Source of the DNA: Marthasterias glacialis
Lineage: Eukaryota; Echinodermata; Asteroidea; Forcipulatida; Asteriidae
Direction: 5' to 3'
NCBI GenBank assembly: GCA_911728455.2
Contig: CAJVRT020000082.1
Span: 434,001-498,000, forward strand
Length of the DNA: 64,000 nucleotides
Below, one piece after another: positions 24,357-34,373 of this stretch; position 1 is the first letter of the stretch; each line of letters starts with the position of its first letter. Under the pieces are notes generated by a model. The model worked only from the letters and a program-made list of their open reading frames with translations, was not told the origin of the DNA and did no database searches. The position numbers and the translations under genes were made by a program.

Positions 24357-25364
24357 CTGTAAATTTAAAAATGATGATTATTATGATCATGTTATTAAAA
24401 TGGTAAGCTTTCAGATTCAAAACTATCAGATTATTTGATCCAACATTATCAGTTATATATGATGCCCTTCATATTTCTGGATGAATGTTAAGAATTTGAT
24501 TCACCTGAATTGTTCAGTGACATAATGAAGAGATAACACCCTCAATGATTTGCCTAAGCATTGGTTACTTGCCAGACTGGATCATGGAAAAACTTCTAAT
24601 TTCAATAACAGGACAGAACAATCATCCAAGTTATGTTTTTAACAATTAATGAATGTGTTTTTGTGTATGAAATAACTTGGTTCAATACCTCAGTGTTGAT
24701 GCACAAATAATCACAATCACGGAGTACAATACAGGCTACTCCACTGTGTCAATCACAGTGAAGAAGTACCTTGGGTGTAACACTAAGTCACGTGAATTCT
24801 TGTTTGGTTTGACATCCCTCTGAAATTCTGAGTTTGCATATCATCATCAAATCAAATCTTGTCAGATCACAAACACAAGAAATCTGATCATGTATGTAAC
24901 TTTTATGACTAAGTTGTATGCAGGCACTGATGAAAAATTCCCCCGCCCAAAACAAGTGGATGTGTTACTACGTAGTGACCTAAATTAACTTTGTCTATTT
25001 TACTTTACTCAGACTCAACATAAATGAAGCATTGAAATATTCCAGGCATTGAGGTGTGTACTTATTCCCTTCAACCTTCCATAAGGATCTGCTCCTATGC
25101 TTTTACAATTACACACCCAAGCCCCATACACTCACTCATTTCATATGCATAGCACCAGCCAGTGCAAGTACATGTAAGACCTTAGTGACTGCTAGAAAAC
25201 TCTACAGTATTGATATTTATCAGAAAAATAGCCTGCCTAGTTTGAATCTGAAAAGCTTACTCAAAGTTATTCATGCATACTACACTACATTCACACAACA
25301 CAAAGACATAAATATAGAATTTGGTATTTCCAGATTACCAATGTTCATAGTCAGACTTAAACCA
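24357..25364. other. No recognised gene (probable intron)
   Basis: AT-rich sequence. The first part is the duplicated intron flank of the exon pair. A plus-strand frame of 119 codons (25056-25415) shows no motif. Confidence 0.4.
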
Positions 25365-26045
25365 TTACCAGGTAGGGAGTGTCACTGTGTAATAGTCCAA
25401 CATATCATTGCTTGAATATCCTACTCAACAAACAGATTAGATGCTGTGTTTCTAGCCATCTTCTTCTGTCATCATTCAAGTAAGTTGATTTAAATTAGTC
25501 AAAAGCAATCACGGTAAGGATATATATTTTGGGGTGCTGTACAGAAGCGAAAAATTAAGTAGTGAACATACATGTAGGGCGTGTTGTGCCGTAGTATTAA
25601 CCATAGAGCTATGTAACTCTATGGTAATGCAATATACAGAAGGGACACCATTTAGTGTGTTGTGCCAACATCTAACAGATCATTGCTGGCATTTCCTCTT
25701 CAACTTCAAGATTGGATGTTGTGTTTCATGTCATCTTCTTATTCAATAACAGTAAGTTGTATTTGCAGTTAGTAATTTTGTCAAAGACAACCAGGGTAAC
25801 ATTTGATTGAAATTCTTCTACCTCATACTGCAATGAGAACATGGGCTTGGTGATAAACTACAATGTACAACCACAACTCTGCGGGTCTTAATGGCTGTTT
25901 ATGACTGAGTCACATCTTTTTGTTTAAACCCCATTCAAAAATTCCTAGTCTTTACAACATGTACAGTAAGTTTTGCTTTTTTTAAATTTATTTTGCTTCT
26001 TTCAATTCATGTTCAGGGGTCTTGTTTGAGAAGGGGACATGTTTA
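25365..26045 (+). repeat. Dispersed repeat, two adjacent diverged copies
   Basis: 25566-26045 matches 47249-47715 in the same orientation over about 470 bp with high similarity by eye. 25365-25520 is a more diverged relative of the middle of the same sequence. The family contains the hairpin ACCATAGAG-(8)-CTCTATGGT. No coding frame is conserved. Confidence 0.8.
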
Positions 26046-26830
26046 CATTATTGGATAGTTATACGTTTAGTGCAATCTTTCTGTTGTAAGAATTTTTAAT
26101 TGAAATAAGTACCTGTAGGTACAACATGTAAATGTACTACTAGTGCCCACTGATAAACAAATAAAAATAAAAATAAAAGTATTTAAAAGCTACTGAAGTT
26201 ACACATGTACCTCTATAAGGCCATAAGAAAGGATTCTAAAATGTTACCCGTTCTGCAAAAAAGGACCTCAAGTCGCACTAAGACGATTCATGTAATGGGC
26301 TCTTTCATATTAGAGGGGTGAAATTTTAAAACTTTTTTTAATCCCTTTTTTCCATCATTGATGTGTAACACTTTTATAATGACACAAGCACTCAGTGTAA
26401 GAAAACTCAGTACCTTCTGAGTCCTGCAGTAACTTTTCAGACTTTATACCAGTAAGATATACAGAGTGTCACCCTGTACTAGTCAAACAGATCACAGATC
26501 AAAGAGTACCAATTTAACTGGATTATCAAGAAGAAAATGAACCCTGGGCTGGAGTTAACAAGATAGCTACAATACCCAATTTATCCATTGATTTATTGCA
26601 AGTGTTTTGTGGTTGGATATGACAATAAATAAATCCAGTCAGATAAATTAAGAGGCAGCTGTACTGTCACTGTACTGTGCTGATGACTAGAGGGGTGTGT
26701 CAACAGATGATTACACAAACTCTTTCTATAAATACTAAACGAAACAAAATGAGTTAATTAACAATTGTCATAACTATTCAAATGTCTGAATCTCTTTGTA
26801 AAACTCAAATGTAGAATGACCTACTTTCAC

Positions 26831-27214
26831 ATCTATCTATGTTGTGTGTTTTTATTACCTAAATGGATGTGAGTGTCATATGATCATCTATCTATGTTGT
26901 GTGTTTTTATTATCTAAATGGGTGTGGGAATCGTTCGATCATCTATCTATGTTGTGTGTTTTTATTACCTAAATGGATGTGAGTGTCATATGATCATCTA
27001 TATATGTTGTGTGTTTTTATTATCTAAATGGGTGTGGGAATCGTTCGATCATCTATCTATGTTGTGTGTTTTTATTATCTAAATGGGTGTGGGTGTCATA
27101 TGATCATCTATCTATGTTGTGGGTTTTTATTATCTAAATGGCTGTGGGTGTCATATGATCATCTATCTATGTTTAGTGTTCTTATTATCTAACTGGCTGT
27201 TGGAGTCACATGAT
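26831..27214 (+). repeat. 55-bp minisatellite, about 7 copies, partly dimeric
   Basis: ATCTATCTATGTTGTGTG recurs at 26831, 26886, 26941, 26996, 27051, 27106 and 27161, exactly 55 bp apart. Units 1 and 3 end GTCATATGATC, while 2 and 4 end ATCGTTCGATC, giving a 110-bp dimer. Units 5 and 6 carry the first type and unit 7 is degenerate. Confidence 0.97.
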
Positions 27215-27306
27215 ATGCTAATTGTGACAAGGTTGAAGCCATGTTACAATGTACATGTATTTAAAACATTAACCCTTTCAGTCCCATATTTTTTGTACAC
27301 AGTCAA

Positions 27307-27319
27307 CCCCCCCCCCCCC
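27307..27319 (+). repeat. Poly-C tract
   Basis: Thirteen C in a row, one of several homopolymeric G/C runs in the window (others at 21276, 53787, 54239 and 55470). Confidence 0.9.
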
Positions 27320-27540
27320 ATCTCGCATACTTTTTCAATCACAAAAACATGTGTATGTACATTAGAAAAACCATTTAGAAATGATCATAAATTATTTTGT
27401 CACAATATTTTGGGGTAATGTTTACCATTCATTGACTTTATTTCTGGGTTTTTGTTGTTGACCTCTGTGACCTCCGTGACTTTTCATTTCCTGTTATTTG
27501 TGCATCGTCGATCGTCCGTAATACACTTTGTGCTAAACTG

Positions 27541-28532
27541 CACGTTACTAGACTTGAAATCAAGTCTGTAACATACCGTATCTGTCACTGTAGAACCAAA
27601 GTACCGCCGTGCCCTCTACTGGTCATATAGCGTACATGCTATCGTGTGAGACTGCTATCATGTGGTAACTGCTCTCGTTACAGACTTGCGGAAGCTGTTT
27701 TCCGTTTGTACGTGGCCTATGGGCTCTTCAACCGATTTCGTACGGAAGCATCTGATTGGTTGAATTCCATAAATCTTCAAATATTCATACTATCATGAAT
27801 ATTAACAATGCAATTTGTACAGAATGGAGTTTACCCACTCCTTTGTGGTGGTAGTGGTACGTGATCGATTGATTTGTCTTGTCTCACGTCTGTGTTGACT
27901 TGCCGTGATTGTTCACGTTGAATTTTTCTTACGGTGTACCGAGTTTGAAAGGAAACCAATAATAATATCATAGTCCCTCAGTATCTTCCTTGTTTCATTT
28001 CAACAAGTACGTATGTATAGTCATGGAAGTAATGGATGAAGTAGAGTCGGTCATGGGACCAGCACAATGACTATTTAAGATAGGTACTTTTCATTATTAC
28101 AAAGCTATATGAAAAAAAGGATAGTAAAGGTCCTATAACTAAAAGAAGTTTAACACATTAAAATAAGATAATAATGAAGTAATTAAAGACAAATATCTAC
28201 TTGCAAACATTTTCTATGGTATTTATTTACAATTGCTATAAGATAAATATCATCCTCACTAAAAATGGACTCGTCTGAGCAGTCTCATTGGCCACCTCTA
28301 TGGCAACTGTAACGATGCCCGCGTTCGTGTGTGAATAAATGAATACAAACTGAAAACAGCTTGCTTAAGTCTCACTGTACGATAGCGGTCACAGTCATGA
28401 GAGCGGTCCCACACGACAGCAGTCACACACGATAGCATGAACGCTATATGACCAGTAGAGGGCACGGCAGTACTTCGGTTCTACAGTGACAAATACGCGT
28501 ACAGTAGACTTGATTTCAAGTCTACACGTTAC
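27541..28532. mobile_element. Non-autonomous DNA transposon with 8-bp target duplication
   Basis: The element proper is 27549-28524 (976 bp), flanked on both sides by CACGTTAC (27541-27548 and 28525-28532). Both ends start TAGACTTGAAATCAAGTCT in inverted orientation. The inverted repeats continue about 165 bp inward with modest divergence, past TGTCACTGTAGAACC and GTGCCCTCTACTGGTCAT to GCTGTTTTC. Inside the arms a motif like GCTATCGTGTGAGACT is repeated imperfectly three or four times. No transposase frame is present. An 8-bp duplication fits hAT, P or Merlin superfamilies; the terminus does not decide among them. The clean duplication argues for a fairly recent insertion. Confidence 0.9.
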
Positions 28533-29178
28533 AAGCACAACTCCAAAAAAATGACTTAGAAGTCGTGTTGAGTTCTCGATAACTCAAATACATCGAGGCT
28601 AACATAAGTGTTCTCTCCTCGGGAATCTCGGACGAACAAGTGACACCCAGAAAAATGCTTGGACAAATCCGCCTCAACAACCCCAGGAAAATTACCCCTC
28701 GTGACTACCCCAAAGTTCCCATATATTTCAATCACAAAAGAATCATTCCACGATTCAAACTTGACCAATCAGAGTCTCTTAAATATATACAAAACTTGGG
28801 GCACATAACCATAACAAAACTTTCACATTAACATGTAAAGTCATTCTGCGCTGCCTTGGCCACAATCTTTTAAATTCTTGTTACTAGTAAATATTCACAT
28901 ACACCGGGGAAAGTGTGTAAATTTGCGTTCCTTACGCCATATCATTCTGAATTATTGTTACTCGTAATCATTTACATCGACAGAAAAGAAAATGAGTAAT
29001 TCTAAAATAAAATACATCACTTTGTCCCCCGCACTAGAGAATTACTCTCATTTACTTATATAAATATCATTATTGACCTGTGTTTCTTTTCTACACACAA
29101 CCATTTCTAAATCGATCTTTGTTCATTCCTTGTTATTTACATATCAACTATAACATCATCCAACCCCACAACACAGCA
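28533..29178. other. No recognised gene
   Basis: AT-rich sequence between the DNA transposon and the LINE. Two opposed frames of 60-70 codons near 28556-28831 show no family signature. If the LINE inserted into the gypsy element, part of this could be its 3' remainder, but no LTR is visible. Confidence 0.4.
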
Positions 29179-29516
29179 CTTGATTATTCTCTTGTAATAA
29201 TAATAATAATAATAATATTTAAAATTTATATTGCGCCCCTTACATACAAAATGATCAAAGGCGCAGAACACATGTTAAAAAGCACAGAATGGAAGAAAAA
29301 GACAAAGAAAAAAGACTGGTCACCAGGCCAGTGCCCAAACCACAGTATGGGGATACGTCTGTCCCGCCAACAGAGAACTAAAAGTTACTTATTACATAGG
29401 CCTATCCCTGCTGGCATCGGTAATGTTTTGACCTTTTCAGGAGACAGACGCCTCTAACCCTATCTTATACTAAAAATCTAAACTAACTGGCAAGGCGACC
29501 ATAGAAGAAAGACACA

Positions 29517-31880
29517 CTAAAAAGCGGCTTTAAAAAGGTGGGTTTTTATAATACATTTAAAAGAGGCAAGTTTCTGCTCGCTACGTATATGAGACGGTAG
29601 TGCATTCCAAAGCTTAGGGGCGGCCACAGAAAAAGCTCTATCACCAAATGTAGTCAACATTTTACCAGAAGGATAATCCAAAAAAATACCATTATTCCCT
29701 GACCTAAGTTGATATGAAGATACCTTCCGGATGGAAACAAGATCCTGTAAGTACTTTGGAGAAAGACCATGAAGAGCTTTGAAGGTCAACAAAAGGATTT
29801 TAAAATTAATCCTGTAGGAAACAGGCAGCCAATGTAATTGACGAATTATTGGTGTAATGTGTTCAAACCGGTGTGTGTTAGTAACAATTCTGGCTGCAGC
29901 GTTTTGAACCCTTTGTAGTTTAGCTATCTGTGACTTTGGCAGACCATACAAAAGGCTATTACAATAATCAAGACGACTAGTCACAAATGCATGAATTAGT
30001 TTTAAAAGAGAGTCTTGTGTTAGGAATTGACTGATGCGTTTGATGTTGTGAAGGTGAAAAAAGGCTGCAGAGCAAGCTTTATTGATGTGGGTGTTCATAG
30101 TAAGTTCTGAATCAAACCATGACCCCAAATTACGAACGCATGTTGTAGGAAAAACTTTAGCATCACCTATCAAGATATTGGAAATATTAATTTTCTTCAA
30201 CTGCTGCTTTGATCCGATGATCAAAAATTCGCTCTTAGCATCATTAATTAGAAGTCGGTCATGCAACATCCATTGCCTGATGTCCCTTATGCAATCTTCC
30301 ATTATAGTTACAGCAGCTTGACAAGATATATCATCAGGTCTAAAAGATAGATACAGCTGAGTGTCATCGGCATAACAATGAACATCGGGCAGATGATGCT
30401 CAACGATGTCAAACAATTTAGAGGCATAGACAATGAATAAAAATGGTCCTAAGCAGGATCCCTGAGGAACACCACAGTTGATATTAAACTTTTCTGATAA
30501 GGTACCTTGAATAGATACGCGTTGACTTCTACCTGACAAATAAGAAGAAAACCAATCTAGGGCCTTGCCAGTGACTCCAAACTTAGACTGCAGACGTTTC
30601 AATAAAATGACGTGATCAACAGTATCAAACGCTGCACTCAGGTCTAAAAGGATAAGCAGAATAACATGTTGTGAATTCATCCTCATCAGTAAATCATTTT
30701 TAACCTTTATAAGAGCCGTCTCTGTACTGTGATGCTTCCGGTAAGCTGATTGGAAAACTGGAAACATGGAATGTTTTGACATGTGACAATAAAGTTGGTC
30801 ACAAACTGCCCTCTCAGTTAATTTAGAAATAAATTGTAAGTTACTGATTGGTCGGTAGTTTTCTAATTTCATATCGAGATTGTGTTTTTTTAATAAAGGG
30901 CATATTAAAGCTTCCTTCCAGTCAGTAGGAAATGTACCAGATACTAATGATGAGTTTATAATTTTGGTAAGTACTGGAAGCAAAACATCAAGGCACTCAC
31001 CCACAAGGTTAGTAGGCATGGGATCTAGAGTGCAAGATCCCTTAGAAGAATTGACAACAAGCTGTTTTACCTGTGACTCGGTTAATGGTATGAAACTATC
31101 AAACAGGATATTACTGGACAATGTTTCAGATGTAAAAGAGAACGTTCTGTCAACAGAGGTTGAAACTTCCAAGTCATCAAGTTTAGCATGAATATTAGAT
31201 ATTTTCTTTACAAAAAAGCTACCCATATCATTAGCAAGAGTCATTTTATCTTTAAAAGGTGGAAAGAGGACGTCATCACTATGTCCAAGCAGCTTTTTAG
31301 ATGCTCTAAATAGTTTCCTCTGGTCGGAACTATTACTTTCGATAAAGTCTTTGTAGAAATTGCAGCGAGCTTTATTAAGAAGAAAGGTTACCTTATTTCT
31401 TATTAGCTTATATTCTGAAAGATCAGAGGCCATGTTTGTTCGTCGCCACTTCTTTTCTGCACGTCTCCTCATCCTCAAGGCAGAGTTGATTTCTTGATTA
31501 AACCAAGGAAGACGGGGCCTAGCGGTGACCATCTTTGACTTTAATGGGGCATGTGTGTTGAAGGTAGCAGCTAGTGTAGTATTATAACAATTCGTAAGCT
31601 CCTCAAGACCTTGAGGAGTGTCCCTGCACAGCCTAGAAGAGACTAAGTTACTTTTCAAGCAATTAATGTCAATGGATTTAATATCCCTATAAACAATCTG
31701 TTTAGCAGGAAAAGAAGACTTGTTTTGTTGCAAATTGCAAATAACAGAAAAATGATCAGAAAAAAGGTGGTGAGGTGTCGGGGGGCTGTTAAGAACCATG
31801 TCCGATTTCCGGGTAATAACAAGATCTAGTGTGTGACCCATCTCATGTGTAGGTTTGTTAACATGTTGCTGGAGACCCAT
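29517..31880 (-). CDS. LINE reverse transcriptase
   Basis: 787 codons, uninterrupted. The first ~60 residues are the end of the endonuclease (GHTLDLVITRKSD, then SDHFSVIC). The RT domain follows with ENYRPISNL, QSAYRKHHSTETAL, DLSAAFDTVDH, GVPQGSCLGP and the catalytic YADD at about residue 503 (30363-30374). The C-terminus carries CR1/L2-type blocks (RLDYCNSLLYGLP, HWLPVSYRI and the final KTHLFKAAF). Both catalytic aspartates are intact. The translation start is arbitrary because the true reading frame enters from the upstream ORF through the frameshift. Confidence 0.93.
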   Translation of the reverse strand: MGLQQHVNKPTHEMGHTLDLVITRKSDMVLNSPPTPHHLFSDHFSVICNLQQNKSSFPAKQIVYRDIKSIDINCLKSNLVSSRLCRDTPQGLEELTNCYNTTLAATFNTHAPLKSKMVTARPRLPWFNQEINSALRMRRRAEKKWRRTNMASDLSEYKLIRNKVTFLLNKARCNFYKDFIESNSSDQRKLFRASKKLLGHSDDVLFPPFKDKMTLANDMGSFFVKKISNIHAKLDDLEVSTSVDRTFSFTSETLSSNILFDSFIPLTESQVKQLVVNSSKGSCTLDPMPTNLVGECLDVLLPVLTKIINSSLVSGTFPTDWKEALICPLLKKHNLDMKLENYRPISNLQFISKLTERAVCDQLYCHMSKHSMFPVFQSAYRKHHSTETALIKVKNDLLMRMNSQHVILLILLDLSAAFDTVDHVILLKRLQSKFGVTGKALDWFSSYLSGRSQRVSIQGTLSEKFNINCGVPQGSCLGPFLFIVYASKLFDIVEHHLPDVHCYADDTQLYLSFRPDDISCQAAVTIMEDCIRDIRQWMLHDRLLINDAKSEFLIIGSKQQLKKINISNILIGDAKVFPTTCVRNLGSWFDSELTMNTHINKACSAAFFHLHNIKRISQFLTQDSLLKLIHAFVTSRLDYCNSLLYGLPKSQIAKLQRVQNAAARIVTNTHRFEHITPIIRQLHWLPVSYRINFKILLLTFKALHGLSPKYLQDLVSIRKVSSYQLRSGNNGIFLDYPSGKMLTTFGDRAFSVAAPKLWNALPSHIRSEQKLASFKCIIKTHLFKAAF

Positions 31881-31894
31881 GGATTCAAGAAGTG

Positions 31895-33067
31895 TTAAAA
31901 ACGTATAGTGTTTGGATCGTCAGAAATGTCAACATGGATGTTAAAATCTCCAGTTATTAAAACTGGTTCAGAAGCTAAAATAATGGATTCTAAATAATCG
32001 GCAAAATCAGTGATAAACCGATTAACTGTACAAGGGTGGCTAACTGAGTAAGGTGGCCTGTAAATGATCACAAGTCGTAATTTAAAGGAATTAATCCCTA
32101 CAGACCATTCTGAGAATTCAAATGAATCTAATTCATCTCCAGCAATTTTCTTGACATTCAAATGATCACGAAACAACAAAGCAGTGCCTCCCCCCACACG
32201 GTTTTTCCGGGGATGATCTGGCAATCTAAAACCAGGTGGAGTTGCTTCAACCTTGTGGGCAACATCCATATCTGTAAGCCAAGTCTCTGTAAGGGCAAAC
32301 AAATCAGCCTTACTATTAATAGCATAAGAAACAAAATCGGCTGTTTTATTTTTAAGAGATTTAGTATTTAGGCAACAAAGTTTAAATAGATCATCAGATG
32401 AGTCGGCAGGATTTACAACAATGTGTTTAAGGACAGGAGTACGGTTTTCCAAAGCTAACCTATTATGAACACAATCAAGCCGGTGACCAATGTGAACAGG
32501 AATTTTACGCTTATAGTTACAATGACCCGCTCTATTACCCCTGAACCGAAAAATTCCATTCGCTTTCAGAATCGAAAACAATCCAGGCTGAATGGAGTGA
32601 TAAAAAGTCTTACGGATGTTAAAAAGCTGACTACGAGAATACATTATAGTTGTACTACTAGACATGTTAGAATGCGAATTTTCTGTATGCATAAAATGCA
32701 ACTCATCATTGCTAGTGCATCCAATACGAGGGCCTGGGTTAACAGAAATATCCATGAATATTGTTATATCATGTGGAGGGTCATGACCAGGAATAACTAG
32801 AGTAGTTTGGCCATGTTTGGACCATTTGACTAATGGAACTTTTGAGAAATTAAATCCAGTACGGCACAGCTGTAATGTTACCCCATGGTAGGGTGTGATT
32901 GGCACAACAAAATTAGTCAGACACATATACTGATCTGACAACACAAAATACTCATTTCTGACAGTCTTAGCATCAGCAAAGATTTGAACCAGTTGAGACT
33001 TATGTAGGATAAAAAGCAGATGTAAAAACACCAACAGACGAGCACGGGCACTAATGGCAACAGCCAT
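31895..33067 (-). CDS. LINE N-terminal region with 2A-like motif and AP endonuclease
   Basis: 390 codons. The first ~35 residues are hydrophobic (ARLLVFLHLLFIL), like a signal sequence. Residues 106-113 read DISVNPGP, matching the 2A consensus D-[VI]-E-x-N-P-G-P except Ser for Glu. From about 230 the APE-type endonuclease is clear: LNTKSLKNK, ALTETWL, GGGTALLF, IYRPP and ITGDFNIHVD. This domain nicks target DNA for target-primed reverse transcription. The frame stops at TAA in a T5 run (31897-31901), but the protein family signal carries straight on in the next ORF. One missing T explains the break. The upstream ATG at 33067 is the only one that keeps the leader and 2A region together. Confidence 0.85.
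   Translation of the reverse strand: MAVAISARARLLVFLHLLFILHKSQLVQIFADAKTVRNEYFVLSDQYMCLTNFVVPITPYHGVTLQLCRTGFNFSKVPLVKWSKHGQTTLVIPGHDPPHDITIFMDISVNPGPRIGCTSNDELHFMHTENSHSNMSSSTTIMYSRSQLFNIRKTFYHSIQPGLFSILKANGIFRFRGNRAGHCNYKRKIPVHIGHRLDCVHNRLALENRTPVLKHIVVNPADSSDDLFKLCCLNTKSLKNKTADFVSYAINSKADLFALTETWLTDMDVAHKVEATPPGFRLPDHPRKNRVGGGTALLFRDHLNVKKIAGDELDSFEFSEWSVGINSFKLRLVIIYRPPYSVSHPCTVNRFITDFADYLESIILASEPVLITGDFNIHVDISDDPNTIRF
32729..32752 (-). other. 2A-like ribosome-skipping motif (degenerate)
   Basis: Codons for D-I-S-V-N-P-G-P at residues 106-113 of the LINE ORF, preceded by a Met. NPGP is the invariant core. The Glu normally three residues before the Asn-Pro is missing or replaced (Ser at the E position). 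2A-like sequences near the N-terminus are known in APE-type LINEs of sea urchin, amphioxus and molluscs. Activity cannot be judged from sequence. Confidence 0.6.
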
Positions 33068-33451
33068 GGTGAATACACGTTACAAAATAGTGAACTCGAC
33101 CGGAGATAAAAAACACATCAAAAAACATCAAAATAACAAGCAATACGTATCGGATAAATCACAAAAATATATCACAAATAAGCACAGAAAGCTTACCAAA
33201 CACGTCAACAATAAATATAAAGACGATGCCAAAAACTCATCAAAGATTAAACGGATAAAAATAAACAAGCACTGGCAGAGAAAAATAAACACTGGCAGCT
33301 ACAGAACAGCGCCCTCAACAGGATTGAGTCATGATTTGTCATGCCAACGTCTTTATCTTCAATTTCCATATATTGTTTTCAGATCATTGTTGGCCTCCCA
33401 CTCTATATACATCAGAAGTAGTACCTTATTAACATCCCTTGATTATTTATT

Positions 33452-33616
33452 TTACCCGTTATCCAGTGGGCATCTACTCAAAAAGTCTGCTCCAATGTTG
33501 TCACTACCTCTTATTGCCTTAATAGTGAACCTATACTGTTGAAGGCTTAAGGCCCATCTCATTACTCTGCTATTATTCACTTTTGCTGTGGTCAAGTAGG
33601 CTAAAGGTTGGTAATA
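33452..33616 (-). pseudogene. gypsy RNase H C-terminus
   Basis: In a frame different from the preceding RT ORF: QPLAYLTTAKVNNSRVMRW, then GSDNIGADFLSRCP, which are standard gypsy RNase H C-terminal blocks. It ends with TAA at 33452, four bases before the candidate LINE target duplication. Confidence 0.85.
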
Positions 33617-34373
33617 ATTTTTGGCTTGCATAACCAATCGGAAACAGAGTGTCACAATCTTGCTGCATGAGAACTGCCCCAATGCCAACCTCTGAAGCGT
33701 CAGTTCTGAGGATATAACCCTTTTCATGGTCTGGTAGGCGCAATATTGGTGAGGCAGAGAGTCGCTCTTTGAGTGTGTTAAATGCATGCTCCTGCGGTTC
33801 TTTCCAGTTAACCTTGTTAGGATTGCCCTTCTTGGTCAGATCAGTGATCGGTACAGCAATGGCGGCGAAATTTGGAATGAATTTCCGATAATAATTTACT
33901 AGTCCCATGAATGATCTCACTTCTTTCTTTGTACGCGGGTGTGGTGCATTCATGATTTTTGCAATTTTTTCTGGCTGAGGTTTGAGTGCACCATTTCCTA
34001 CCAGGTGACCTAGAAAATCTAGTGAATCGTAAGCAATCATGCACTTTGAAGGTTTAGCTGTAAGTCGCGCGTTACGCAAACACTCTAGGACTTGAGCTAC
34101 TGTACGCAAGTGTTGTTCCCAGGTATCAGTATAAACCAAAATGTGGTTGATATAGCTTATCACGTTTGCTTGTTTTTCAAAGATCTTTCGCATCATGCGG
34201 GTGAAAGTCGCGGGTGCGTTCACCATACCGAATGGTAATACTTTGAATTGATATAGTCCTTGTGATGTAATGAACGCGTTTTTTTCCTTGTCTGAGTCAG
34301 CAATGGGTATCTGCCAATACCCTTTTGTTAAATCTAATTTGGTGAAGAATTTTGCAGTCGCAACTTGAGCCAT
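33573..34373 (-). pseudogene. gypsy reverse transcriptase and start of RNase H
   Basis: RT blocks KLDLTKGYWQIP, FGMVNAPATFTRMM and FLGHLVG are clear. The active-site box reads YINH instead of YIDD (34149-34160), so both catalytic aspartates are lost. The connection and RNase H start (LRTDASEVGIGAVL) keep the first RNase H Asp. At about 33615 a second deletion removes the middle of RNase H and shifts the frame. This copy cannot encode active RT. Confidence 0.9.

Larger units (their letters stand above)
29179..33447 (-). mobile_element. CR1/L2-like non-LTR retrotransposon (LINE), nearly complete
   Basis: On the minus strand the element runs from about 33437 to a (TAA/ATT)n tail at 29195-29216. 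CTTGATTATT occurs immediately outside both ends (29179-29188 and 33438-33447), a candidate target-site duplication. Order: about 370 bp of 5' leader, an ORF with a hydrophobic N-terminus, a 2A-like motif and AP-endonuclease, an RT ORF ending KTHLFKAAF, then a 3' UTR. Motifs such as HTLDLVIT, FDTVDH and YADDTQLY are typical of the Jockey/CR1/L2 group. The only clear defect is one frameshift between the two ORFs. It lies on the same strand as the gypsy element and just 3' of it. Confidence 0.9.

Noticed and set aside
30082..31191. Plus-strand ORFs within 29517-33067
   Set aside because: They are antisense shadows of the LINE RT and endonuclease frames.
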